NCBI GenBank assembly: GCA_026874595.1
Contig: CM049306.1
Span: 101,073,142-101,137,141 of the forward strand
Source: Sipunculus nudus
Lineage: Eukaryota; Annelida; Sipuncula; Golfingiida; Sipunculidae
DNA length: 64,000 bases
Direction of reading: 5' to 3'
The notes under the pieces were generated by a model. It was given only the letters and a program-made list of their open reading frames with translations. It searched no databases and was not told where the DNA came from. Positions 45,834-59,105 of this stretch are shown piece after piece. Position 1 is the first letter of the stretch, and the number at the start of each line of letters is the position of its first letter. A program made the translations under genes and the position numbers.

Positions 45834-46768
45834 TCTCATTAAAAACCATTACAATAAAGGATGCTTGTATTACTAAGATTATAAATCATACTATAATTTG
45901 AGGATTTGGGTGTGATAAAAAAAACCTTATTGTGTCATTACTTTGCGGAAACATGGCGCCTTGCCACCAAACTGTCTCTGCAGATAGATTTTCTCACATG
46001 GACCCTGTTCTGAGAGCTTTTGCGTCACATCCCACAGGTGTTTCTTGAAACCGCTAATGGGGGCTGACGTTTTGCAAACACTAAAATTGGGATGTCACAT
46101 TTTGTATGACGAAATTATGGCTAAATTATGGATATACTGAAAAGAATACACAAAACTCTGGTACCCTTGACAATTTATTTTTGCAACAGAGGGATGATAT
46201 TCTTTCAGCCTTGCAGTATTGATTTTATCTGCTTCTGAGAACGAAGACCAGAAATTCTTCTGGATTAAGTTGATAAAATTGATGGACCTACAGGTGTAAC
46301 TTGATGGTGATCCCTTTACTGTATAGGTAGTCAAAAGTGATACTGCTTTACTAGGTGTTGGGCATATGGTGTTGCATTCCTTTGTATATAAATCCCAAAT
46401 GTCATCATGTAATTAATTCATTATCTATATCACATTGGGTATTTAGATGTCATTATGTTTCATAATTATTATGTACAGAGAACAACACCGCACAAACACA
46501 TACAAATATCTATTATTGTTGCTGGTAATATATATAAGAGTGGAGAATAACGGAGTCATTATACAGACAGAAAGCTACCTTGTGTTTTGGACACTGATAT
46601 TAGTCTAACATTAAACATGTGGCTTCAGTTTGAACATTTGATCATTGTTTCATGTACTTGCTTGATTTCTGTAATAAATCATTTTATCTTGTACAAGTGT
46701 GTTGGAATAATGGTGGAAGTTGGTCCAGTTAACATGTTATTTTAAAACTTCCTGTATTCGAGTGAAAA
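45834..46768. other. No gene seen
   Basis: AT-rich unique sequence with no open frame of interest. Confidence 0.45.
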
Positions 46769-47640
46769 CTAGAATACGGTAGGCATCAAGCGACCAAGTG
46801 TATCTTCCGAAATCAGAGTGGGACAGATGAAGTGAGGCTGGGTTGAGTGCGAAGGGGAAAAGGTCAGATTTGATGTATATTAGCATGGACGCCTGTCACG
46901 TAAACATGATTGTAAGTGCCACCACTTGTTATTTGAGATAGAAAGCTATCTAAGATGTATACACAGCAAAATTTCAGGTGAATAAGTCAAACCACTGCTG
47001 ACATATGAGTGATTTTTACTCCAGGCAGATGAACAGATGGCCATCATGCAAAAATGGTTGTAAATTGGGCCACGAAAGTTGTATAGGCTGTAGAGCTATG
47101 TAAGATCTATACTCCTGCGCGATGTCCCAAAGAGAGTATGATGGATCTTTCTCAAATCCACGGATGCCATTTGTGCCCAGGAGGGCTCCATCCCTTTCGA
47201 ATTGCAGACCCTCCCAAAAATTCAACATGGCCGCCAGAGCAAAATCGGTGATTTTATTTGGCACGTGATATCCCAAAGAGGATACAATGGATCTTTCTCA
47301 AATCAACAGGGATAATCGGTGCCTATAAGGGCTCTGTCCTTATCGAATTTCAGACAATCCAAAAATCCAATATGGCTACCTGAGTACAATCGGTGATTTT
47401 ATTTTTGCGCCTGATATCCCAAAAAGAATACGATGGATCTTTCTCAAATCCCCAGGGATGACTGGTGCCAAGGATGGCTCCGTCTCTATTGAATTTCAGA
47501 CCTGCTAAAATTCAGTGTGGCTGCCAGCGAACAATCGATGATTTTCTTTAGCGTGTCACATCCCTAAGAGAATAGGTTTCATCTTTCCGATCTGCAATCG
47601 ATGAGTATTTTTGGACCAATTCACACTGCAGTGCCCCCCT
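46769..47640 (-). mobile_element. Helitron-like element, copy 3 (minus), with different core repeat
   Basis: The left edge (46769-46830) is the reverse complement of the 3' terminus of copy 1: CTAG, a decayed hairpin, and the 'gtatc..cgaaatcagagt' subterminal repeat. It then shares about 230 bp with the other copies (ggttgtaaattgggc region). From about 47090 the core changes to about four units of a 144-bp repeat containing 'gatatcccaaagag' and 'ggatctttctcaaatc'. The right end is unclear near 47640. Confidence 0.6.
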
Positions 47641-48239
47641 AGGACCACCGTCCGATTAATCTAGTTTTTAGTATAAACACATACTAGTATATTTTATTTA
47701 TATATCAAAGTAAATTGTTAACATTCCACAATTGATAATATGGTTTACGTGCCGTATTTTCAATATTTGATGATATGAAAATACTTGAAGGTATTTCAGT
47801 AGGAACTTTTTAAGGTGTTTTAATTTGAAACTTTTAAGAATATAATTTAAATATATGTATTATATATTATTCTTTATTCCTTCGATCTCAGAAAAAATAT
47901 ACTCAAACACTGATCATTTAATGGCAGGTTGTAATAATTACAAGTAAAATGCTAGTTAAATGTAAGCAAAATTTGATTTGCCTTTTATTCACTTTATCAA
48001 ATTCAACTCTATCAAAATAGGGCAGGGTGTCCCACATGGCATTTATACATTCAATTCGTCATGAGGATTCCTTCAAATGCTCCTTTATACCTTAAAGAAC
48101 TGAGAAATATATTGACGAATGTTAAGTTGCTCATTACAAGAATAGACAAGCAGAATTTAGTGATTTTGCCCATTTCATGTGGGCAAATAGGTTGCCAGTT
48201 TCAGGAAAATAACTGCCCATTTCATGAAATTTCACATTT
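47641..48239. other. No gene seen
   Basis: AT-rich sequence without supported features. Confidence 0.4.
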
Positions 48240-48365
48240 TGGGCGAAACATATACACATGCAAAATTTCAGGTGGATTAGCCAAACCACTGCAGAGATAT
48301 GAGTGATTTAACAAAAGGCAGACATATAAATGGACGCTTTGCAAAAATTGTTGCAGGTGGCGGCG
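48240..48365 (-). repeat. Fragment of the 280-bp Helitron-like core repeat
   Basis: 'acatgcaaaatttcaggtgg', 'ccactgcagagatatgagtg' and 'tggacgctttgcaaaaattg' match the core of copies 1 and 2. It ends at a variant of the palindrome (ggtggcggcgaaacc). No termini are present. Confidence 0.75.
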
Positions 48366-48681
48366 AAACCCAGTCAAAAACATATAATCCACAAAACTTT
48401 GTCCCAGCGGATACAATAAGGTTGAACCAAGAATTATTTGTAACAGAGATGAAAGTAACTGTATTTTATTCAGAAAGAATAACACACAAAAGTCCCCATA
48501 AAGTCCCGTTAGGGTAAAGTTATTTAATTTGATGATTTTAATTGGCCAATTAAAAATTAAATTTTACTTTGCTAAACTGCACATTGTTATATTTAGCCCT
48601 AATGCTCATTTGAAAGATCTATTCATTGCTCGTCTATTGAACCTGTGTAAGATATAAATTTTACCCATAATGAAGATTTTT

Positions 48682-49330
48682 AGCTCAGCTGACTACAAGT
48701 CATCTGAGCTATAGTTATGATCCATTGTTCGTCATCAATCCGTCTGTCTGTTTGTTAGACTGGCACGTTTTGAAACAGACCTATCAAAAATTAAGCACAT
48801 TGTTAGATGTCCCCAAAATCTCCATCCAAACCAAAAACTGGATCACTGCGACTTCGTTCCTTTGAGAAATTAAGGAAAAACTTATATTTTCCATAACCTA
48901 CTATCACACTTCAGGACTGCTTTACACAACCACCTGTTTGTTTCTTCATATTTACCATAAATATTCCTTATATAGATTCTATGGACATGCCAGAAATTAC
49001 GTCATTTATAATTTATAAAAGTTATGGGCCCAAACATAATGAAATATTTTTACTCACTTATCATGATAATTATTGAAGCTAGGGGTATAACTTTATTTAA
49101 TTATCAAGGTTCAATTGTAAACACAAACCTCGATCAGAATTTTGGAAAATTTTAAAGTTATTAGCATAAATATAAAATCAGTACCTTAAATTTTCCTAAA
49201 CTTTGACCATGGAACATACTTTTTCTGTAAGTACTGTTCATTCAATTTTCATAGCATGTTTACATAATTGGATTTGATCTGTTAGAATCTGACATCTGAA
49301 AATAAAAGCCAAAAAATTAGACTAGTTATT
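48682..49330 (+). mobile_element. Palindrome-ended interspersed repeat, plus copy
   Basis: It starts with a 29-bp near-palindrome (agctcagctgact..atctgagct, 48682-48710), then 'gtccgtctgtctg'-type sequence, then about 600 bp matching the reverse complement of 56990-58250, including 'ggcacgttttgaaa', 'tgttagatgtccccaaaatc' and 'ttatgggcccaaacataatg'. No coding capacity. It is one of two copies in opposite orientation. Confidence 0.75.
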
Positions 49331-50540
49331 GATTTTTTAAGGGGCCCTCATTGTATTCACTTGCAATGTAAAGACCCAATCAGCCCACTTCTGGTAAGTG
49401 GAGGTCACTGAGTACAGCCTGATTTGTAATGCACCACTGGGAGAGCACCCCTGCTGTAAACAAGTGTACATTTATTCTCATGTCACTTCAACCAATTAGG
49501 GAAACAATTAGGGATATATGATGATGCAGTTTAGATGAAAACCCCTTTAACCGTTCTTGAGGAAACTGGCAATTTGTGTGTATTTTACATTAATTTCTTT
49601 CATGCTAAACACCCAAATAACTTGGAGAATATAGATCACAGTTACCTTATTTCCATGAACCTCAAAGGAAGTCAAGTTAGACTAGGTCTTATGGTTACTT
49701 GCTGGAAACAACGTGTGTCGAATCTGAGGGGAAAATACGCAGTACTTCATAAGTTATTGTGTTCACAAAATAACTATAATTCGGCTTATTTGATCTTGAT
49801 GATCCTGGACGAGGTCACCGATTTTCGAACACGAATTTCCTTGAAACAAGTCGTGTACCAAATTTGAGGACAAAATGAGAAATACTTCATATTGGGCAAA
49901 AAAAACCATTTTGGCCGATTTGACCTTGATGATAGTCAAGGTCTTCAGTTTCCAAACCTGTCCGAAATTTTGGAAGAAACAATTTGTGTTTCAAATCCTC
50001 GGATACAATATGCAACCCTTCATACGTTCTCGCATTTACAAGATATCCTACAGACGACAGGGGGGAGGGGGGTATAAGGATATAATACGGACTCTTAAGG
50101 TTACGATTTGTGATCTGTTAACAAGCAGATGAACAGCTTCTAAAGTTTTCACACCATAGGTCAGATAAAACATGTCACTAGTTTCTACAGAGGACATAAC
50201 AGCAGAGAGTTTAACCCCTGTTCACTCATATTATCAGGTCAATATGTGAAGTTTGAACTTCCTAGACTTTACCAGTTTATAATTACTATTTGCGCCCGTA
50301 GTCAGCTTACATATGCCCATCGCTTTAGCTCATATACTAGTAATTTCAATCAGCTGATCTTAAAACCATATCCCTGCCAACATTTGAGCTGGCTTATCTT
50401 TTGGGTCTTCTTAACTGAATAGGTTTTTGACAAAATTGTCAAATGTTTTTGAAAAAAAATAATTTTAATTGTTTCACAAGAGAAGCAATATCTCAAATAG
50501 TGTTTCTAATATTCATTTGAAATTAACAAGATGGGTGTAT
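49331..50540. repeat. Degenerate tandem sequence with 'accttgatgat' motifs
   Basis: Between 49640 and 50100 a unit of about 165 bp recurs about three times ('gaccttgatgat', 'gtcaccgattttcgaac', 'gtgtaccaaatttgaggaca'). The flanks are AT-rich. Open frames such as 49535-49867 follow from the repeat and show no domain. Confidence 0.5.
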
Positions 50541-51965
50541 CTTATGCGTCTCTTCATTTGATTTGGTTTAGGTGCATTCTTGGTTTATTGCTTGCCGAAA
50601 ATCTTCGATGTTCGCAGGCATGATGGTCAGTTGTGTATGTCGGTTTGTTTGTGGGTGTGTTTGTTTGTCCCAACCCTACTGGCCACGATTTTATACCAAT
50701 CAATCTGAAACTTACAGGGTTGATTAAAACCCAGAAGTTCTGATAGCCGATTATTTTTTTTTTGGTCAATATGGGCCAAAGGTTAAGGTCATCAAAATTT
50801 TATTTTAGTCATTATTTTGTCCATAATTGTCCTATCTACTCAAACTATAGCTCATTTTATTCCCCTAAGCTTTCTCGATATGATGGACTGGTCAAATATC
50901 ATCTCGGATGTATCAGTATGTCTGTCTGTTTTTCAGTTGTCCTAAATTCCGCCTGCTTGCTAGTTATTGTGACACACATATACCATTCTACAGGCCACAG
51001 TTTTGCAGGAATCCTTTGGAAACAGATACATCTAATGTCTCACACAAATGTCTCAAAAGTGAATTTTCATTTTCGGAAAATAACCACTATGGGGCGCTGC
51101 CCTCGAAAAACTGCAAGATATCATGTTTTGACGAAACCTCCAACACTATAATCCTAAGCTACATAAACTGTACCTCAACATGTTCCTCTATTCTTTCCCG
51201 AGTTGATGGTCTGGTCAATTGTCATCTCGGATCTCTCAGTGTGTCAGTCTGTCGGTCTGTATGTCAGTTGTCGTCAAATTCGTCTCCCTGCTTGTACTTT
51301 TGCCTGAGATGACTTTCCACAGGCCAGCTTTTATAAACAATCCCTCTAAATGTTTTACTGTTGATGGAGTACCTAGACTTCTAGAATTTCCGAGGTCTTT
51401 TACAGTAAATAGTCCAAAGGTAATGGTAATAAAAAAAATACTAAACAGTTTTTCTTCATATCTTTGTCAAAATTTATCGAAGCCGCATAAACTGTAATTC
51501 ATTGTACTCGCAATTCCATGAACTTTCTTCTGTGTGGCTGTCTAAATCTGCTGTTACCATGGTTATGCATTTTTGTTTTAAAAAATCATGATATTGCAAA
51601 AATATGGGGTCTCGTTTATCAAACGTCACTTTAAAAGCTAGAGAGATCTTCAGGCACCATTGAATCAGTTTTACTGGACTTTTGGTAAATCCCGGGAATT
51701 CTTGTACCGTTTTTCATCGAACTGGATATTATAAGATTTCTCTTTTTTTCACCCCACAGGCCACAAATCTCGAGCAATTGCTCCAAAGTTTATATAGTTG
51801 ATAGAAAAACGAAACTCCTGCAGGTCTTTTCTTTTTAGTAGAGATAGGTCAAAGGTCCAGGTCCAGGTCACCGAAAAAAAATTAGTTTGCTCATAACGTC
51901 GTCAAAATTGTCCCTCTAAACAAAATATAGCTCATTTTATTAGTCTTTGCATTCCCAATTCTGTC
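50541..51965. repeat. Degenerate tandem repeat, about 330-bp unit, four copies
   Basis: 'aggccacagttttgcagg', 'aggccagcttttataaac' and 'aggccacaaatctcgagc' mark equivalent points about 330-450 bp apart. Each is preceded by 'tctgtctgt' words and followed by 'aaaggtcaaggtca'-like words. Many overlapping open frames on the plus strand are repeat artefacts. Confidence 0.6.
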
Positions 51966-52099
51966 TGTCCTGTTTCAATTTTCGGCGAGCGCTCGACCTA
52001 TGTTCATCGAGTTTTGTGATTCTCCCATCCCCTCCCTGAATTTAACATACAAGTACTTTTACTAGGGACCCAGGGGTCTCAACACTCATCTGTATTTGT

Positions 52100-53135
52100 C
52101 TATAAGGATATTTTTAAAGAATTTATTTTCAGAATGACGGTCCTGTGACCTTTACCATTGACCTTGTGACAAAAAAATCTGAGAACATATTATCCTTGAA
52201 CTTGCAGCATTTAGATTATTGTAACAATCTTTTAATAAAAGGGGGTCCAGTGAGCTTGACCTCTGACCAGGTAACCTAAAAATCTACAGTTTTCTACACT
52301 TTCCGCATATATGGCAAGTAAGCCATGTGCGAAAGATGGAAAGTTGGGGATGAAAAGTTTGATTATCAGTGCATCCACAATCAAATTTAAAGATGTGGCT
52401 CCTGTGATCTTCACCTTTGACCTATGGACCCTGAAAATCAAAATGTTTTTTTTACTTAGGTGGTGGGTCCATAATAAATAAAGTTTGAAGCCAATCTGTC
52501 AAGCCAAAACAGAATTATCATCCATATACTAATTTGTGAATTGATGGGCCCTGTGACCTTGACCTTTGACCCTTTGACCGCAAAACGAAAAGAATCTTCC
52601 CCTTTTGGCAGGTGAGTAATATCTTGAAGATGGAAGGTTTGTGATGAAAAGTTTGGCTTGAAATGCATACACATTCCTTTTAAAGAAATAGGTCTTGTGA
52701 CCTTGACTTTTGGACCCCTAAATCGACAAGGTTCTTACTTTAGTAGTGAGCTATATATTATTTTAGTTTGAAACCAATATGTCAAACTAAACTGGAGTTA
52801 TCATCTGGAAACTAATTTGTGAACAGATTGCCCTGTGACCCTGACCTTTGACCTGAATTCATTTATGCTCTCCCCATACCAGCAAGTCAGCTAGATGTGC
52901 AAGATGGAAAGTCTGGGACGAAAAGCTTGGCTAAAAATGCGACCATAATCTTTTTAAATTAGTGAGTCTTGTGACCTTGACCTTTAACGTCATGATCTAA
53001 AAATCATACAAGTTCTTTCTTTTTTGGTGGGCCATGTGGAAGTCATGTTTGAAATCCATATGTCAAGCCAACCTAGAGTTATCATCTGGAAACAAATTTG
53101 TGTGGATGCACGGATGGACAGACAGATAAACAGAG
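52100..53135. repeat. Degenerate tandem repeat carrying TGACCTTTGACC words, about 145-bp spacing
   Basis: 'gtgaccttgacctttgacc' and close variants occur near 52140, 52255, 52405, 52552, 52697, 52832 and 52972. Between them stand 'gatggaaagtttgggatga'-like and 'accaatctgtcaagcc'-like blocks in alternation, so the higher-order unit is about 290 bp. It ends at 'ggatggacagacagataa'. Confidence 0.7.
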
Positions 53136-53420
53136 AGGGTGATTACTACAGGGTATTCACTTGTGATCAATAAACACACCAGGTTTCGTGACACTAGATG
53201 GAATTACAGCAGAGAAACTGACATGATTGTTGTTATTTTATAGTAAAACAAGGCCTACAGGCCTAATGCGAACCTGTGCAAAGTTTGGGAGAATGAATGA
53301 AGGTTTACTTTTTGAATTTAATATTGATCCTTTTAAGTCCTGCACATCTACCTTAGTCATTATGATTTCAGCAAAATGGACATTTCAGACCTGCAAGTTT
53401 CAGACGAGGACATTTTAGAA

Positions 53421-55045
53421 CTAGAATAATATGGGTAATCAACAAGCGACTATGTGTATCCGCAGAAATCAGAGCGGGACGGGTGAAGTGAGGCATGGAT
53501 TAAGTGGCAAGGGGAATAGAGTGAGGTGTGTTGCATATTAGCATGGATGTCTGCAGCGTAAATGTGAATGTAGGTTGTGCCAACTGTCATAAAATTGAGA
53601 TAATTGTCCAGGATGTATAAACCTGCAAAATTTCAGGTGGATAAGTCAAACCTCTGCTGAGATATGAGTGATATCATTCATACCAAGGCAGATGAACAGA
53701 TGGACGCTGTGCAAAAATGGTTGCAAGTGGCGCCACCAGTTTTGCCTATGATGAAGAGCTATGTGAGATCTATCCACATGCAAAATTTTGGCCAAATTGG
53801 TCAAATGGTTCCTGAGATATGAGCTTGGATGTTTGCAGAGTAAACCTGAATGTAGATGGCGCCACCTGTCATATAATAAATAAAGCTGTCCAGGATGTAT
53901 AAACCTGCAAAATTTCAGATGGATAAGTCATACCACTGCTGAGATATGAGTGATTTTTATTCCCAAGGCAGATGAACAGATGGACGCTTTGCATAAGTGG
54001 TTGCAGGTGGCGCCACCATTTTTAGTGTATGTTATAAAGCTATCAAAGGGCTACATTTGTGCAAAATTTTTAGCCAGATAGGTCAAACGGTTCCTGAGAT
54101 ATGAGCTTGGATGTCTGCAGAGTTAACGTGAATGTAGGTGGCGCCACCTGTCATAAAATCGAAAAAATTGTCCAGGATGTATAAACCTGCAAAATTTCAG
54201 GTGGATAAGTCAAACCACTGCTGAGATATGAGTGATATCATGCCAAGGCAGATGAACAGATGGACGCTGTGCAAAAATGGTTGCAAGTGGCGCCACCAGT
54301 TTTGCCTATGATGAAGAGCTATGTGAGATCTATCCACATACAAAATTTTGGCAAAATTGGTCAAATGGTTCCTGAGATATGAGCTTGGATGTCTGCAGAG
54401 TAAACCTGAATGTAGATGGCGCCACCTGTCATAAAATCAAAAAAGCTGTCCAGGATGTATTAACCTGCAAAATTTCAGGTGGATAAGTCAAACCACTGCT
54501 GAGATATGAGTGATTTTATCCCAAGGCGATGAACAGATGGACGCTGTGCATAAGTGGTTGCAGGTGGCGCCACCATTTTTAGTGTATGTTATAAAGCTAT
54601 CATAGGGCTACATTTGTGCAAAATGTTTAGCCAGATAGGTCAAACGGTTCCTGAGATATGAGCTTGGATGTCTGCAGAGTAAACATGAATGTAGGTGGCG
54701 CCACCTGTCATAAAATTGAGAAAATTGTCTAGGATGTATAAACCTGAAAAATTTCAGGTGGATAAGTCAAACCACTGCTGAGATATGGGTGTTATTATCC
54801 CAAGGCAGATGAACAGATGGACGCTGTGCAAAAATGGCTGCAGGTGGCGCCACCATTTTTAGTGTATGTTATAAGGTTATCAAAGGGCTACATTTGTGCA
54901 AAATTTTTAGCCTGATCGGTCATACGGTTCCCGAGATATGCAGGTTTATGTGTGGAAACAGATGGACGCACAAATGGACGCTGGGCAGCTAGGAAAGGTC
55001 AGAGGTCAACCAAAAATGAGGGCGCAGCAGTTCACATGTGACCTG
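53421..55045 (-). mobile_element. Helitron-like element, copy 2 (minus)
   Basis: On the minus strand it ends at CTAG (53421-53424) after a decayed hairpin (tagtcgcttgttgatta) and the subterminal repeat. The body is about five tandem 280-bp units with GGTGGCGCCACC or one-base variants near 53730, 53856, 54008, 54138, 54288, 54416, 54567, 54694 and 54846. Near 55010 it reaches the 'agaggtcaaccaaaa' and 'gcagcagttcacatgtgacc' block that lies at 8217-8260 in copy 1. The 5' subterminal repeat is not seen, so the 5' end looks truncated. Confidence 0.7.
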
Positions 55046-55394
55046 ATGATAAACACTATTCGCTTTAAATGCTAACCAAGTTTTTTTCAAACAGTTGAAA
55101 GATATAGTTCCAATAATCTGGGAATTCTGTATCTAAACATTGTGTCTAGACGCTGTCTTTTCTCTATAAAATCTAAATTAATGCAAATACCAAATTAAAA
55201 GCTCCAGGGCACCAAGTTTCACGTATGACTAATTCTTACATGTAATTTGGAGCTGCTAGCTGCAACGGTTTCTGACTTACAGCCATGGACGGCGGAAAGC
55301 CAGCCCTGGACGGCGGACGGCTGACGATGGACGGACGACGCTGTGCCATCGCATAAGCTCACAGGTTCGCTAAAAATATTTGTTAAAATAAGAA
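55046..55394. other. No gene seen
   Basis: Includes a short 'ggacggcgga' tract at 55288-55340; otherwise plain sequence. Confidence 0.4.
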
Positions 55395-55695
55395 AAAATA
55401 CAGGTGGCGCCACCACTTTTTGGAAACTGACAAAACTAGTCATGGTCAATATTAAAGGCAAGTTTCATGACAATCGATGACAAATTATCAAGATATTGAA
55501 GGTTTTTTATCATTTTTTTTATTATTCTTGGGGGTACTTACAAGCCCTATAGCTAGGAGGATATAGGTCGCAGTGACCTTATTTCAGGTTTCCAAGGAGA
55601 TTTATTATTATACCTCAGTTGACTCACAGTCAGCCGAGCTAATAAAAATTAAGATTTCATAAACAAGGGACCTATGGGTCACGACGCTCAGCTGT
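55395..55695. repeat. Single unit of the 340-bp palindrome-bearing repeat (see 59100-60640)
   Basis: It begins 'acaggtggcgccaccact' and continues 'ggaaactgacaaaac', 'caatattaaaggcaag', 'ttcttgggggtactta', 'tatagctaggaggatata', 'acctcagttgactcac'. It ends 'gggtcacgacgctcagctg', matching 59140-59158. It is a lone diverged copy. Confidence 0.65.
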
Positions 55696-56960
55696 TATAT
55701 ATGATAAAAAAATATTATTTAGAAATGTTGCACATGCTGGTTTTGTGTGGTAATAAATATAAGCTGTATTATGAGTTGTTGTTGTTTAGCTTATGTATGA
55801 TTTTGATAGTACCTTTGGAGACAGGGAAGAGGATTGATTTCATTTATTTTATTAACAAATGGGGTACTACTGTCACACAGATTTTGACTTGGCCATATAA
55901 CTTATAAGCAGAACATATAATATAAGAGTTTAACTATTTATTAAAAAAATTACAAATATTGTCCCAAATATAATTTTTATTAAAAATAATAAGAGAATCA
56001 TATGATTTTTTAAAATGAAATATAACTGATATGATTATGAAAATAATATTAAAGAATATATTCATGAATTCATTCATGAATACATTTTGAAAGTATTTGC
56101 ATGAGTATTCATATACTTTCATTTTTACCTGAATTCCCATTCTTTATGCAAGAAATTTTATAATGGAGTACATAATCATATTCGTATTTAAATACAATTA
56201 CAAAGTATTCGCACTATGTCTGGTATTTATTCAGTTTTCACCTAACAATGATGTTGAGAATCCAGAATATACAAATTTCACACATTTAAATAATGATCAT
56301 AAGTACCTGGTTTTATGGCTTTTATTTATATTAAAAAATAACTGTAAAAAATTCATTTTGGACTAATTTCACATCAATGTACACACTAGACACAGTAGGA
56401 ATCTAGATTAATATTATCAACTGCATCTTTGTCTATCATTAATTTCCTTCATATAATCCTTAATGATTAGTAATGAATAATATGATTTACTTCTTTATCA
56501 TAAAAATGAACTGAAAAATGCCATAGGTGACTGCATGGTGTTATTTGGAATATGTGACATTCTACCCATCGATACAAGATTCTTATATCATCAGTAACTG
56601 CAAGTTAATTTCCTGTTATTATAAACTAACAAATTCCTTTTCTATTTCTTTAATTTGTTATTAAAAACCAATAAAAATTTATTAATTTATTGTTTATTGT
56701 TATGTTGTTGGTTAAAACTACTAGATGAGTTGGGCTGAACACCTGGATCAACTGTGGCTGGCCATAAGCTGCCTGGATTCTCCCCTCAAGCGTGCATAAT
56801 TTGATGAAAGGTCAACAAGGTCAACATACAGGTGACTCAAGAGGGGCTGGAGAGAGCCAAAGTCTGACAGGGTCTCATAAAAAACATTAATAAAAGCTAC
56901 AATATTTGGCAAATTTCTTTCAGCTTTCTAAACTAAAAAGCTGAAATCCTTATGTGTGCA
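55696..56960. other. AT-rich, no gene
   Basis: Very AT-rich with poor-complexity frames. A small inverted pair (tctcccctcaag/ctcaagaggggctgg) lies at 56776-56850. Nothing else stands out. Confidence 0.5.
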
Positions 56961-58282
56961 TGATATGAAAATTATATCAACAGTGCTCACGGGAAACAAA
57001 CGTGCCTTGGTCACAGTTGGGCAAAATTTAAGGTACTAATTTTATATTTATACTAATAACTTATAAAATTTGAAAAATTCAGAACTCATTTTGGGTATTC
57101 AACTGAATCTTGATTAAATAATGTTATATCCCTGACAAAAAAAATCTCTAGCTTCAGCAATGCCCTTGTTAAGGGAGTAAATATATTTCTTGATTTTTTA
57201 CAAAGTGCATTATGTTTGGGCCCATAACTTAAAAAAAATACACAATACTGACATCATTTCTGGCATGTGCATAGTGAATGTATAGAAAAATATGTATATT
57301 ATATATGATCAAAGTCAGATCAGTGGTTTTGATATTAGGCAGTCTTAAAGTGTAACATTGGGTTTTTAATGGAAAAATGAAGTTTTTCATTGATATCTCG
57401 AAGGAATTAAGTCCTAGTGACCAAATTCTTGGCATGGTAGGGGATTTTGGAGAAATCTAACTGTATGCCAAATTTAAGGAACTTAGAGCTGAAGCTCATG
57501 ACCTGAGCTCTAGCATTGTGCATAACACTAGCAATATGTGACATGGTGCTTGAAAACTTGAATAAAATCTACAGGTTTTTATCAACTAGTTTAAAATTTT
57601 TGGTGTTAACAGTTGAAATGCTAACAAAAACCATGCTGTAAAAATTAAATCCACAGCAGTTACAGCAAAAAAACGTGCCATGGTCAAAGTTGGGCAAAAT
57701 TTAAGGTACCAATTTTTTATTTTTGCTAATATTTTTAAAAATTTAAAAGATTTTGATCTAATTTTGGGTATACAATTTAATTTTGATTAATAAAAGTAAT
57801 ATTACTGGAAAAAAGTGCTTAGCTTTACCAAGTATTGTGTTAAGTGATAAAATTTCTTTCCTGATTATTTACAAAATGCATTATGTTTGGGCCCATAACT
57901 TTTTTAAATTAAATAATACAGACCTAATTTCTGGCATGTACATAGGAATTATATAGAGGATTATTTATAGGAAATATGAGGAAAAACAGATGAGTGGTTT
58001 TGATATTAGGCAGTCCTAAAGTGTGAAAATAGGTTTTTTTAATAAAAAATTGAGGTTTTTCCTTAATTTCTCAAAGGAATGAAGTCGCAAAGACCCAGTT
58101 TTCGGCTTGGTAGGAGATCTTGGGGACATCTAACATTATGCTGAATTTTGGATTCCTAGGTCTTACGGTTTCAAAACGTGCCACATCTACGGACGGACGG
58201 ACGGACGGACGGACGGACAGACGGACGGACGACGGACAATGGACCACGACTATAGCTCAGATGACTTATAGTCAGCTGAGCT
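56960..58282 (-). mobile_element. Palindrome-ended interspersed repeat, minus copy with two tandem bodies
   Basis: On the minus strand it starts with the 29-bp near-palindrome (58254-58282) and a ggac tetranucleotide array (58191-58240). Two diverged bodies of about 650 bp follow in tandem (58190-57650 and 57530-56990), each with 'ggcccataactt', 'atttctggcatgt', 'ggtcaaagttgggcaaaat'-like words. The plus copy at 48682 has one body. Confidence 0.75.
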
Positions 58283-59105
58283 AAAAAAGGCACATTTCTA
58301 TCATTATGGGTATGGGATAAGATTCTCTTTATTTTCTAGTTTTAGTTTTGAGACTTTGCTTGACAATTACAGAGAACTAAAAAGAAAACTATCAAACCCT
58401 GTGAAAAAACAAAAGTTTTATTGTTCTCTATAACATACATCGAAGACACCCTGAAATCAAATTTCAACCAACGTTTGAAACTAAATAAATGGCACAGAAT
58501 AAAGATGAAGTTAGTGTCATAAGTTACATAAGTGACTCCGTTCTGTGGCAGTCTCCTGTGATGGGAGAATATATCATTTGTATACCCACTCATACAGAGC
58601 TTCTCTGGGAAAGGTTTACATTAAGACATCATACTTTCAGTGTTCCCTGAAGAAAGCATAGTCACACCCTTTGTTTGCTACATTTATACAACACATTCAT
58701 ACAGCCATGTACACAGTTAATTTAAGCTTATCTATCATCTGCTTCTTAGCCACTTTATATTTTTTTGCCATTTTTTCTGAAAGTTTTACAGTGGTATTTT
58801 GGTTATTTAACTATGGAAACTAGTTAAAGTTTTTATTTGAAAGGTCCGCTTAGCAGCATATATAGACAAACAGATAGAGCACCATTGTGAATAAATCATT
58901 AGTTTTTCCCCTGATATATTGCACAGCCAGTATTAATCTAACGAATCAACTCAACAATGACAAACACATATAGTCAGGTCAGACTACATTCAATTATGGA
59001 GATGATCGAAACAAAGGACACATCTAGAGGCACTCTTTTCACTTGGAAGAAGTGTGCGCTCTACCATTCGTGTTGTGTGGGACAGACAGACATGGGGCCC
59101 TCACT
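58283..59105. other. No gene seen
   Basis: AT-rich unique sequence; open frame 58593-58342 (-) has no features. Confidence 0.4.

Noticed and set aside
50762-51497. Overlapping open frames of 92-134 codons on the plus strand
   Set aside because: All three lie in a degenerate tandem repeat and none looks like a protein family.
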